Assembly (NCBI GenBank): GCA_963706385.1
Contig: OY970153.1
Location: forward strand, 806,001 to 870,000
From: Poindextera sp963706385
GTDB lineage: Bacteria; Pseudomonadota; Alphaproteobacteria; Caulobacterales; Caulobacteraceae
Direction: 5' to 3'
Length of the DNA: 64,000 nt
Both the position numbers and the translations under genes were made by a program. This document shows, piece by piece, positions 7,864 through 14,436 of the stretch. Below the pieces are notes generated by a model. It did not search any database. It saw nothing but the letters and a program-made list of their open reading frames with translations, and had not been told where the DNA came from. How positions within the stretch are numbered: the first letter of the stretch is position 1; each line of letters starts with the position of its first letter.

Positions 7864-8628
7864 ATGGCGATTGTCGATTTCGAAACCGATGGCGCCATCG
7901 CCATCGTCACCCTGAACCGTCCCGAGGCGCGCAACGCCATCGACGGGCCGACCGCCAAGGCGCTGGCCGAGGCCTTCCGCCGGTTCGACGCCGATGACGG
8001 CCTCGAGGCCGCAGTGCTGACCGGCGCGCAAGGAACCTTCTGCGCCGGGGCCGACCTGAAGGCGGTGGCCGCCGGCCGGGGCAATCGGGCGACCGCCGAG
8101 GGCGACGCGCCGCTCGGCTGCACCCGCATGTTGCTGACCAAGCCGGTGATCGCCGCGGTCGAGGGCTACGCTGTCGCCGGCGGGCTGGAACTGGCCTTGT
8201 GGTGCGATCTCCGGGTAGCGGCGCGGGATGCGGTGTTCGGCGTCTTCTGCCGACGGTTCGGCGTGCCGCTGGTGGACGGCGGCACCATCCGGCTGCCGCG
8301 CCTGATCGGCATGAGCCGGGCGCTGGACATGATCCTGACCGGCCGCGGCGTCGATGGCGAGGAGGCTCTGGCCATCGGCCTCGCCAACCGCCTAGTCGAG
8401 AAGGGCCAGACCCTGACCGCCGCCATCGAACTCGCCCGCCAGATCATCGCCTTCCCGCGTGGGGCGATGCGCGGCGATCGCCTGTCGGCCCACGAGCAGT
8501 GGGGATTGCCCCTGCCCCAGGCCTTGGCCAACGAGTTCGAGCACGGCATCGCGGTGATCCGCTCGGGCGAGACGCGCGCGGGCGCGGCGCGCTTCGCCGA
8601 GGGGGCTGGCCGCAGCGGCCGGTTTTAG
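7864..8628 (+). CDS. enoyl-CoA hydratase/isomerase (crotonase) family protein
   Basis: 254 residues, crotonase fold, acting on acyl-CoA thioesters. Oxyanion-hole segments are visible: FCAGADLKAV near 60 and AVAGGLELALWCDL near 103. The first catalytic Glu of hydratases (in GGLE) is kept. The second, normally in an xPEI segment before the GGT motif, is not: here the stretch reads AVFGVFCRRFGVP. A standard hydratase reaction is therefore doubtful and another crotonase reaction is possible. The C-terminal segment GETRAGAARFAEGAGRSG is typical of the family. Monocistronic. Confidence 0.88.
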   Translation: MAIVDFETDGAIAIVTLNRPEARNAIDGPTAKALAEAFRRFDADDGLEAAVLTGAQGTFCAGADLKAVAAGRGNRATAEGDAPLGCTRMLLTKPVIAAVEGYAVAGGLELALWCDLRVAARDAVFGVFCRRFGVPLVDGGTIRLPRLIGMSRALDMILTGRGVDGEEALAIGLANRLVEKGQTLTAAIELARQIIAFPRGAMRGDRLSAHEQWGLPLPQALANEFEHGIAVIRSGETRAGAARFAEGAGRSGRF

Positions 8629-8634
8629 CGACAT

Positions 8635-10062
8635 CTATTGCGCCGGCGGCGCGCCGGGCGGGTGATCGCCATCCGGGCCGACACGGCGCGGCTTCGGCGG
8701 ATGCTTGTCGCCCGTCGGCGAAGGAGGCTTCACGGCCGGCGGCTTGGTCGCATCATGATGGATAGGCGCGGCGCTCGCCGCCTTTCGGGCGGCGGCCGCG
8801 GCGAGCTGGGCGTTGCGCCGCGCCAGATCGGCGGCGAGCTTCGCGTTTTGCGCCTGGGCCCTGGCCTGGGCTTCGGCCTGCAACTGCGCCTGCCGTTCCG
8901 CCGCGATCTGAGCCTGACGCGCGGCGGCGGCCCGCGCCGCGTCGGTCTGCGATGCGCCGCCCTGGCTGGCGCCCGGCGGTGGTCCGCTCGGGTGGCTCGG
9001 CGAAGATGCAACACCGCCGGGGGTTTGCAAGAACGGTTGGTGACCGAGATCAGGCGCGCGGACGCCGCCATGGCTGACCTGAGCCGGCGTGGACGAAGGC
9101 GGTGACAGCGGGGGCGGCGGAGGCTTGGGTCCGAAACCGGACAGGCCTCCGGGAGATGAAGCTTGAGGCGTTTGAAGTTGGCCGGCCGAGGCGGTCCGCG
9201 CCTGGGCTTGCCGCGCGGCTTGCAAATCCCGCTCCGCCTGCTGGCGATCGTTGGTCGCCTGAGCGAAGCGCGCGGCCTCGGTTTCACGCCGATATCGCTC
9301 GCCCGCCCAGTGCGCCTCGTCCTGTTGCTGGTGCGCGGCGTGATAGGCGCGCCAGTCCTGCTCGGCCATTTGCATCGCGGCCCATTGTGCAAGTTCCGCC
9401 GCAATCGCATTGCGCCGGGCGGCCCAATGGGCCTGCGCGACCGCCTCGCGCTGACGGCGCTGGGAGGCCTCGTAGATCGCCCGGGCCCTGGCGAGAAACC
9501 GGCCCGCGAGGTCGGCGCGGAGATTCAGATCGTCCGGCGTCAACACCTGGCCTCGACGATCATAGACCACCACCAACACGCCGTCGTCGTAGCCATAGCT
9601 GTAGTCCGGATCGCGCACCAAGTAGGGCATGTCCGCGCCGGGATCGTAATAGTAGTAGCGGTAGCCGCCATCCGGCAGCGGCTCGGCGATGCGCAGGGAG
9701 CCGTCGTCCGCGCGCCAGACCCACGGACGCTCGCCATCGCCATAGTCGAACGCATAGTCGGGCGGCGCATCGCCGAACCCGGAGTTCATCCCATCGGCGC
9801 GGTCGGCGAAGGCGTAGCGCTCCCCGGCGTCGGCGAGCCGGCCGATTCTCGCCCGCGGCGCCGGCGGCAAGGCGCTGGCGGGCGGCGCCGGCGCGATCGG
9901 CGTCGCCTCGGAGGTTGACAGCGGCAGGGCCGCGAGGGGCGGCGCGGCCGAGGGCGCGGCCTCCTGGCCGCTTGGCTTGCAGCCCGCCAGCGCAAAGCCG
10001 ATCAAGACGCCGGCGATGACCAAACGCGAAGCGTCCCTACCGAGCGTGCGTCGATCAATCAT
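8635..10062 (-). CDS. Ala/Gln-rich secreted lipoprotein of unknown function
   Basis: 475 residues from ATG 10062, chosen because GGAGG lies just upstream and a lipoprotein signal follows directly (hydrophobic stretch and lipobox LAGC). The mature N-terminal part is Pro/Ala-rich. Residues about 90-180 are rich in Tyr and Asp (a YRYYYYDPGAD segment and repeated DY), resembling the repetitive parts of other Caulobacterales envelope proteins. Residues 180-300 are strongly helical (Ala, Gln, Arg, Trp). The C-terminus is Pro-rich, then a long Ala/Gln/Arg coiled coil, then a Pro/Lys/His tail. Probably an envelope-anchored structural protein. Divergent from the deacetylase. Confidence 0.7.
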   Translation of the reverse strand: MIDRRTLGRDASRLVIAGVLIGFALAGCKPSGQEAAPSAAPPLAALPLSTSEATPIAPAPPASALPPAPRARIGRLADAGERYAFADRADGMNSGFGDAPPDYAFDYGDGERPWVWRADDGSLRIAEPLPDGGYRYYYYDPGADMPYLVRDPDYSYGYDDGVLVVVYDRRGQVLTPDDLNLRADLAGRFLARARAIYEASQRRQREAVAQAHWAARRNAIAAELAQWAAMQMAEQDWRAYHAAHQQQDEAHWAGERYRRETEAARFAQATNDRQQAERDLQAARQAQARTASAGQLQTPQASSPGGLSGFGPKPPPPPLSPPSSTPAQVSHGGVRAPDLGHQPFLQTPGGVASSPSHPSGPPPGASQGGASQTDAARAAAARQAQIAAERQAQLQAEAQARAQAQNAKLAADLARRNAQLAAAAARKAASAAPIHHDATKPPAVKPPSPTGDKHPPKPRRVGPDGDHPPGAPPAQ

Positions 10063-10204
10063 GGCTAAACCTCCATCGCATCCCGCGAACAGTCCGCCCG
10101 GACGTCGGACCACGAAAGCCGAATCGTCGTTGACTTGCATCATGGGGCGTAACGCTTGAGCATTGACCCTGGTGGTCGGACACAAACAAGGAAACCGAAC
10201 GGCG

Positions 10205-11005
10205 ATGGTGACGCGCAGGGCTCTGCTCGCCGTGGGATTTGGGACCGTCACGCTCGCCCTGGCCGCCCCTCGCGCGTGGGCGGGCCGCCCCGTCTGGCCT
10301 GGACGGGCGCGCGGAGCGGTCAGCCTGACCTACGACGATGGGCTGGACAGCCAACTGGATCACGCCGTGCCAGCGCTGGACGCGCGCGGCCTGAAGGCGA
10401 CCTTCTTTCTGACCGAGGAGAACATCGAGGCCCGCCTGGGCGAATGGCGCAGAATCGCCGCCGAGGGCCATGAGATCGGCGACCATACGGTCGACCACCC
10501 CTGTGACCTTCGCGACTACACCGCCGCGCGGTTCGCCAGGGAGGAGATCCGAGGCGAGGAGCGGTTTCTCGACTCGAATTTCGGGGTCGATCACAAGCGC
10601 GTCTACGCCTTTCCATGCGGGGTGATCGATCTGGGGCGCGGCCCCCAGCTCAAGACTCAGCTGCGTTATATCAGCGTGCTGCGCCACGTATTCGCGGCCG
10701 CGCGCGCCGCCGACGGCGATCCCAACGACCCGCGCAAGGTCGGCCGTGACCGATACGTGCTGCAGGCGATCGCCCCGACCTACGAGCGCGATGATCCGCG
10801 ACTGGCGATCGACTATTTGCGCAAGGCGTTGCGCTGGGGCTTCTGGGCGATCCTGATCTTCCACGACATCGTTCCCCAGCGGCTGGGCGAGGGCGACACC
10901 AGCATCGCCAGTCACGATTTTATCCTGGATTGGATCAAAGCCCAGCCGCTCTGGTGCGCGCCGATGGGCGCGGTGCTTCGCGAGCTGAAGGTCAAGACCG
11001 TGTGA
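10205..11005 (+). CDS. secreted polysaccharide deacetylase (NodB domain)
   Basis: 266 residues from ATG 10205. Residues 1-25 are an export signal beginning VTRRALLAVG, possibly Tat-type, ending RAWA. The carbohydrate esterase family 4 motifs are present: TYDDG at 42-46 (catalytic base and metal Asp), HTVDH at 94-98 (metal-binding His pair), and an IFHDIV segment near 220 (motif 5 His). It would remove N- or O-acetyl groups from a periplasmic or cell-surface polysaccharide. It lies divergent to the lipoprotein gene, with the promoter region at 10063-10204. Confidence 0.88.
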   Translation: MVTRRALLAVGFGTVTLALAAPRAWAGRPVWPGRARGAVSLTYDDGLDSQLDHAVPALDARGLKATFFLTEENIEARLGEWRRIAAEGHEIGDHTVDHPCDLRDYTAARFAREEIRGEERFLDSNFGVDHKRVYAFPCGVIDLGRGPQLKTQLRYISVLRHVFAAARAADGDPNDPRKVGRDRYVLQAIAPTYERDDPRLAIDYLRKALRWGFWAILIFHDIVPQRLGEGDTSIASHDFILDWIKAQPLWCAPMGAVLRELKVKTV

Positions 11006-11151
11006 GCTCAGTCAACCACGGCTAGTCTCGGCGCGAGGCGCTGGCGATCAAGTCAGCGCATCGAACCTCACGCCAAGGCTTGATCAAGAGGGCGACTGGG
11101 TCGATACCCGTACAACCAGGGGATATGACCGCCAACCAGACTGGAGACCCC

Positions 11152-11580
11152 ATGCGAAACACCTTTCTCGCCCTCCTCGCGTTCGGCGCGACCGTGTCGG
11201 CCGATCCCGCGAACGCCGCAGTCATCCATTTCACCGCCAGCCTGAACGGCGCGTCGGAAACCCCGCCCAACGCGAGCACGGGGACGGGCTCGGCCAGCGT
11301 CGACCTCGACACGACCGCCAAGACCATATCCTGGACGGTGACCTACGGCGGCTTGAGCGGCCCGGCGGTCGCGGCGCACTTCCATGGGCCCGCCCCAGTC
11401 GGCCATGCGGCGGGCGTCGAGGTTCCGCTCAAGGGCGATCTCGCGAGCCCGATCGCCGGCTCGGCTAGCGTGTCCGACGTCCAGGCCGCCGATCTGCGGG
11501 CCGGCCAGTGGTACCTCAACATCCACACCGCCGCCCATCCGGCCGGCGAAATTCGCGGTCAGGTCGTTTCGGTCAACTAA
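11152..11580 (+). CDS. secreted CHRD-domain protein
   Basis: 142 residues from ATG 11152 (GGAGA upstream). A signal peptide (residues 1-23, cleavage after ANA) is followed by a single CHRD domain, recognisable by FTASLNGASETPPNAS, AAHFHGPA and the terminal AGQWYLNIHTAAHPAGEIRG. CHRD domains are beta-rich and of unknown function in bacteria. Monocistronic, downstream of the deacetylase. No cysteines are apparent in the mature part. Confidence 0.9.
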   Translation: MRNTFLALLAFGATVSADPANAAVIHFTASLNGASETPPNASTGTGSASVDLDTTAKTISWTVTYGGLSGPAVAAHFHGPAPVGHAAGVEVPLKGDLASPIAGSASVSDVQAADLRAGQWYLNIHTAAHPAGEIRGQVVSVN

Positions 11581-11655
11581 CAAGCGGCGAGCGAGCGGGC
11601 AGCGCCAGCCGCCCGCCCGACCATGCTTGGGTGTTCCCGAAGGATGGATCGAGGA

Positions 11656-12357
11656 TCATCGCCGCAGTCCGAAGTGCGCGGCGCACACCTCGAGCGCGGT
11701 GATCAGGGCGCGCTTGCCGACCGCTTGGCCGCCGCCGCCGCCGATGATCGCGCCAACACAGCGCGCGTTGCCGGCGACCTCCCGCAACATCCGCACGGCC
11801 CGGTCGTTGCGGTCCGCCAGCCGCACCTTCGCCTCGATCACCGCGACGGTCCGGGCCAGTCGAAACCTGCGCTCCGCCCAAGCCTCCGCCGCCACCTCGC
11901 CGACGCGGCCGCGCGGCTCCAGACCCTCCAGATGCGAGCGCAGGTCCCGCTCGGGATCGGTCGCTTCGTAAAGGTCTCGATAAAGCAACCCCGCCTTGTA
12001 TTGGATCTGATCGATCGCGCCGGAACGCTCCAGGGTCTCGAGACCGTCACGGGTGCGGATCCGCACCCTGCCCCGGCTTTCCTGCCGCTTGGAGACCTCC
12101 AGCTTTTCGCCGCGCGCCGCCTCCAGCGCCACGCTTTCCGCCAGTCCGCGCCGCACGGCCGAAGCCGACGCCTGGAGTTCAAGCGCCCGCTCGAGCCCGC
12201 GCAACGCCGTCAGGCCGCGCTTCATGCGCGCGAGCTCGCCTGATCCGACGTCTTCGTTCGCCGTGCACCAGACCTGTTCCTGCGCCAAGTTCAGTATCTG
12301 GCCGCTGACCACGACCGATGGTCGGGCGGGTTTTGATCTGCGTCTGGTCTTGGCCAC
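11656..12357 (-). CDS. DUF6456-like phage/regulatory protein
   Basis: 233 residues from GTG 12357, which lies two bases after the stop of the GcrA-like gene, so the two are probably translationally coupled. Visible parts are a basic N-terminus (KTRRRSKPARP), a helical middle, and a C-terminal domain with SGAIDQIQYKAGLLYRDLYE and CVGAIIGGGGGQAVGKRAL, which resembles DUF6456-type domains of alphaproteobacterial phages and host regulators. The longer frame to 12651 merely overlaps the GcrA-like gene. Function is unknown; the position with GcrA suggests control of phage or host transcription. Confidence 0.55.
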   Translation of the reverse strand: MAKTRRRSKPARPSVVVSGQILNLAQEQVWCTANEDVGSGELARMKRGLTALRGLERALELQASASAVRRGLAESVALEAARGEKLEVSKRQESRGRVRIRTRDGLETLERSGAIDQIQYKAGLLYRDLYEATDPERDLRSHLEGLEPRGRVGEVAAEAWAERRFRLARTVAVIEAKVRLADRNDRAVRMLREVAGNARCVGAIIGGGGGQAVGKRALITALEVCAAHFGLRR

Positions 12358-12359
12358 CG

Positions 12360-12851
12360 TCAGCCCCTCGGACGATAGGCGCGCGCGGCGTGTGTGGCGC
12401 AGTAGCTGACACCGGCCGCGGCGGGCGCGCCGCAGAACAGAGTGCGGTGGCAACCAGGCGCCTCGGCCGGACCCAGCGGCCATGCGCACCCGCCGGCCCG
12501 GCGTTCGGTCAGGCGCCTCGGATCCGCCTCGGGCGGCGGCGGGTGGTCCATTTCCGGCAGGGGCTCGACCGGCAGCGGGGGCGGTCCGCGAAACCGGCGG
12601 ATGCGTCCCGCGCCGACGCCTCGGCGCCGCAGCGCCTCTTCGGCGTTCCAAATCGCCGGATCGCGCCCGACGGCGGCCGTCGCGACCAAGCCGAGACGGC
12701 GTCGCTTGGAAATCACCGCATTTTTACTGACCGCGCCGATCAGATCGGCGCTTTGCGCCGCGCTCAGGCCGGCGCGATAGTGGTCCAGTAACAAGGCCGC
12801 TCGCGCCGCTGTCCAACCCGGCCGGGCGCCGGCGATCTCGCCCGCGCTCAT
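12360..12851 (-). CDS. GcrA-family cell-cycle regulator homologue, phage-type
   Basis: 163 residues from ATG 12851 (an in-frame ATG at 12872 is also possible). The N-terminal helix-turn-helix region matches GcrA: PGWTAARAALLLDHYRAGLS, then AVSKNAVISKRRRLGL (GcrA has NAVIGK.HRLGL). The C-terminus carries the Cys/His end of the family (GGCAWPLG, FCGAP, YCATHAARAY). GcrA works with sigma70 at methylated GANTC promoters in Caulobacter. A GcrA protein beside DUF6456 and XRE genes, as here, fits a phage-borne paralogue rather than the chromosomal master gene. The middle (residues 60-110) is Pro/Arg-rich. Confidence 0.8.
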   Translation of the reverse strand: MSAGEIAGARPGWTAARAALLLDHYRAGLSAAQSADLIGAVSKNAVISKRRRLGLVATAAVGRDPAIWNAEEALRRRGVGAGRIRRFRGPPPLPVEPLPEMDHPPPPEADPRRLTERRAGGCAWPLGPAEAPGCHRTLFCGAPAAAGVSYCATHAARAYRPRG

Positions 12852-12917
12852 GCCCGATGGTCCGGGCGACATTCCCCGTAGAGGGGTCGCGGCCGATCGC
12901 AGGTCCGCGCCCCCTCC

Positions 12918-12961
12918 GCGCGCACTGGGCCATCTTTGGGGGGAAGAAGCCCAGTGCGCGC
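12918..12961. promoter_or_regulatory. perfect 13-base inverted repeat in the gcrA-like leader
   Basis: GCGCGCACTGGGC (12918-12930) and GCCCAGTGCGCGC (12949-12961) are perfect complements with an 18-base loop. It lies about 65 bases upstream of the GcrA-like start. There is no U-tract on either strand, so a standard intrinsic terminator is unlikely. A leader RNA hairpin or a dimer-binding site is possible. Confidence 0.55.
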
Positions 12962-12975
12962 ATTCCGGCGGAACA

Positions 12976-12993
12976 TCTCACCTATACATGAGA
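12976..12993. promoter_or_regulatory. short palindrome TCTCA-N8-TGAGA in the divergent control region
   Basis: TCTCA (12976-12980) and TGAGA (12989-12993) flank CCTATACA, between the divergent GcrA-like and XRE genes. It could be a second operator or overlap the leftward promoter. Read leftward, TGTATAGGTG offers a TATAGG -10-like hexamer. The evidence is weak. Confidence 0.3.
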
Positions 12994-13124
12994 AACACTC
13001 GCATGTCTCGCGAAATATTCGACCGATGGGTGTGAAAAGCAAATGTATGCCCGTAACATTAGATTTTTTTCGCATGATTCCATCGGCAGTGGCGCCCTGG
13101 GTGATGACTGAGGGCGAAGGCGAT

Positions 13125-13204
13125 ATGTGCCAAATAGTCACATTTAAAGTCAAGCTAAATGTGCCAAATAGTGCTTTCGGATTTTTCAAAATGTGCCAAT
13201 ATGT
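13125..13204. promoter_or_regulatory. triple operator upstream of the XRE repressor gene
   Basis: Three direct copies of ATGTGCCAA-AT-GT: ATGTGCCAAATAGT at 13125-13138, the same at 13159-13172, and ATGTGCCAATATGT at 13191-13204. Start-to-start spacings are 34 and 32 bases, close to three helical turns, so bound dimers would face the same side. The first copy is extended by CACAT to an ATGTG-N9-CACAT palindrome. The third ends five bases before the XRE start codon. This arrangement is typical of an autoregulated repressor. Confidence 0.65.
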
Positions 13205-13208
13205 CCGC

Positions 13209-13523
13209 ATGGCCGCGCAAAGACAGCACTTCAAGGCTTGGCGCAAATATCGGGGGCTGACCCAGGAACAGCTCGCCGAGCGCATCGGCATCGCCCGCAG
13301 CTATCTGACCAAGATCGAGCGTGGCGACCGGCGCTACGATCAACCGTTCCTCGAAGCCGCCGCCGACGCCCTGCGCTGCGAACCAGGAGATCTGATCACC
13401 CGAGACCCGACCGATCCGGAAGGACTTTGGAGCATTTGGGATGGCCTGACCCTGCCGGAGCGCGTGCGCGCCGTGGCGGTCATCAAGGCGATGAAGGGGA
13501 CCGATACCGGGACCGAAGGCTGA
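13209..13523 (+). CDS. XRE-family (Cro/CI-type) transcriptional regulator
   Basis: 104 residues from ATG 13209. A helix-turn-helix domain spans residues 8-65: FKAWRKYRGLTQEQLAERIG, then IARSYLTKIERGDRRYD as recognition helix region, and LEAAADALRCEPGDLIT. The C-terminal 35 residues are a short helix, probably for dimerisation. There is no protease (LexA/CI-like) domain, so induction by RecA cleavage is not expected. ATG 13191 is in frame but lies inside the third operator copy. It probably represses its own promoter, the 13.6 kb promoter and the leftward head-gene promoter at 7.0 kb. Confidence 0.85.
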   Translation: MAAQRQHFKAWRKYRGLTQEQLAERIGIARSYLTKIERGDRRYDQPFLEAAADALRCEPGDLITRDPTDPEGLWSIWDGLTLPERVRAVAVIKAMKGTDTGTEG

Positions 13524-13616
13524 CCGCCTGCCGCGCAGCACGACGACGCGAAGGACTGTCTCAAGATTTCAGGCTGTGCATTGTTTCTAACCGGCACCTG
13601 TCTTGACTAAATAGTA

Positions 13617-13630
13617 TCTATATGGCACAT
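13617..13630. promoter_or_regulatory. inverted copy of the XRE operator before the 13638 gene
   Basis: TCTATATGGCACAT is the reverse complement of ATGTGCCATATAGA and matches the 13125 copies in ATGTGCCA-ATAG. It lies 9 bases downstream of a TTGACT hexamer (13603-13608) and just in front of the GTG start at 13638. Its position overlaps the likely promoter of the two small genes. Confidence 0.5.
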
Positions 13631-13637
13631 TTTATCG

Positions 13638-13862
13638 GTGAACGACGCCAGCCTCCCCCACCTGTCGAAATCCGTTCGCCAACACCGACTGGTCTTGCTG
13701 GACCGTCTGCGGAACGCCGAAGACGACCATGACCAGACGCGTCGGCGAACTTTCGCCAGAGTCACCCGCGAGGGGCTGGACACCGACAAGACGCGATGGA
13801 CCGACCTTGGTGATTCGCTCATCGCCCTGGCGCGGCGGGTTCGCCAGTCGCGCGGCCGCTGA
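13638..13862 (+). CDS. small hypothetical protein in the phage control region
   Basis: 74 residues from GTG 13638. Highly charged (Arg, Asp, Glu) and helical (VRQHRLVLLDRLRNAEDDHD), with no signal peptide or membrane segment. No family recognised. It is transcribed from a promoter region that carries an operator copy, and its TGA is followed directly by the GTG of the next gene. An early phage gene kept off by the XRE protein is a reasonable guess. Confidence 0.5.
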   Translation: MNDASLPHLSKSVRQHRLVLLDRLRNAEDDHDQTRRRTFARVTREGLDTDKTRWTDLGDSLIALARRVRQSRGR

Positions 13863-14222
13863 GTGAAGAGCGCGGCGCTCGCCTTCTGGTCAATCGGCGG
13901 CGACATCCATGCCGCGCGTGGGTGCGTGATCGCGACCGACGAGGCCCATCGCCTGCGGGCGTTTTATCTGGACAGGGCCGAGACCGCGGCGGTCGCGGGC
14001 GACGATCGAGGCCGCGCCGACGCGCACCGCCTGGCGAGCGAACTCGGCCTGGCGCTGCGGGCCGCGGCCCGCTGGCGGCGGGCGGCGGGCTACGAGCCGG
14101 CGGGCTTGACGATGTGCGCGCCGACGAATTCGTCGCGTGAATTTACCTTGGGCAGGGGGGCATCCGGCACGGGAACGCCCAGAAATTTGCAGAGCGGGCC
14201 CCAGCCTTCGGCCACTTTGTAG
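13863..14222 (+). CDS. small hypothetical protein, C-terminus probably replaced at a junction
   Basis: 119 residues from GTG 13863, immediately after the TGA of the preceding gene. Residues 1-78 look like a genuine helical protein (DEAHRLRAFYLDRAETAAVAG, ELGLALRAAARWRRAAGYEP). From about residue 78 (14095) the frame reads antisense through the sulfotransferase remnant and becomes low-quality (Ser, Thr, Gly, Pro). The original gene was probably truncated by the recombination that placed it next to the remnant. Function not recognised. Confidence 0.45.
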   Translation: MKSAALAFWSIGGDIHAARGCVIATDEAHRLRAFYLDRAETAAVAGDDRGRADAHRLASELGLALRAAARWRRAAGYEPAGLTMCAPTNSSREFTLGRGASGTGTPRNLQSGPQPSATL

Positions 14223-14398
14223 ACCAGCAGCCGCTCGGGCGGAATCACTTGGCGCGCCTCGGCGTTGCGCCGCTCATAGACCGAGATCAGGTGTTCGCGG
14301 TCATGCAAGCGGTTGTCGAACAAATCGCCGACCGCCCGCATCACCATCTTCGCCCAGATATGGTTGGGCGCCTGGCTGAAATCGCCTGCGAAAATCGT
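14090..14398 (-). pseudogene. truncated sulfotransferase family remnant (C-terminal part only)
   Basis: The frame reads TIFAGDFSQAPNHIWAK, then a helix, then ISVYERRNAEARQVIPPERL, LLVYKVAEGWGPLCKFLGVP and VPDAPLPKVNS, ending at 14090. This matches the C-terminal part of P-loop sulfotransferases (the EGW-PLC-FLG-PVP signature). The N-terminal half with the PAPS-binding P-loop is missing: upstream of 14398 the DNA becomes the ProA-like gene start. There is no start codon in a sensible position except ATG 14347, which would give an 85-residue fragment. It marks a recombination boundary between phage-like and chromosomal DNA. Confidence 0.65.
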
Positions 14399-14436
14399 CG
14401 CCTCATCCGTTGGCCTACCTGTGCTATGGCGGCGCC

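Noticed and set aside
8730..10019. Several long frames over the lipoprotein gene
   Set aside because: These are antisense or shifted frames of the Ala/Gln/Pro-rich lipoprotein; the real frame has the lipobox and ribosome site.
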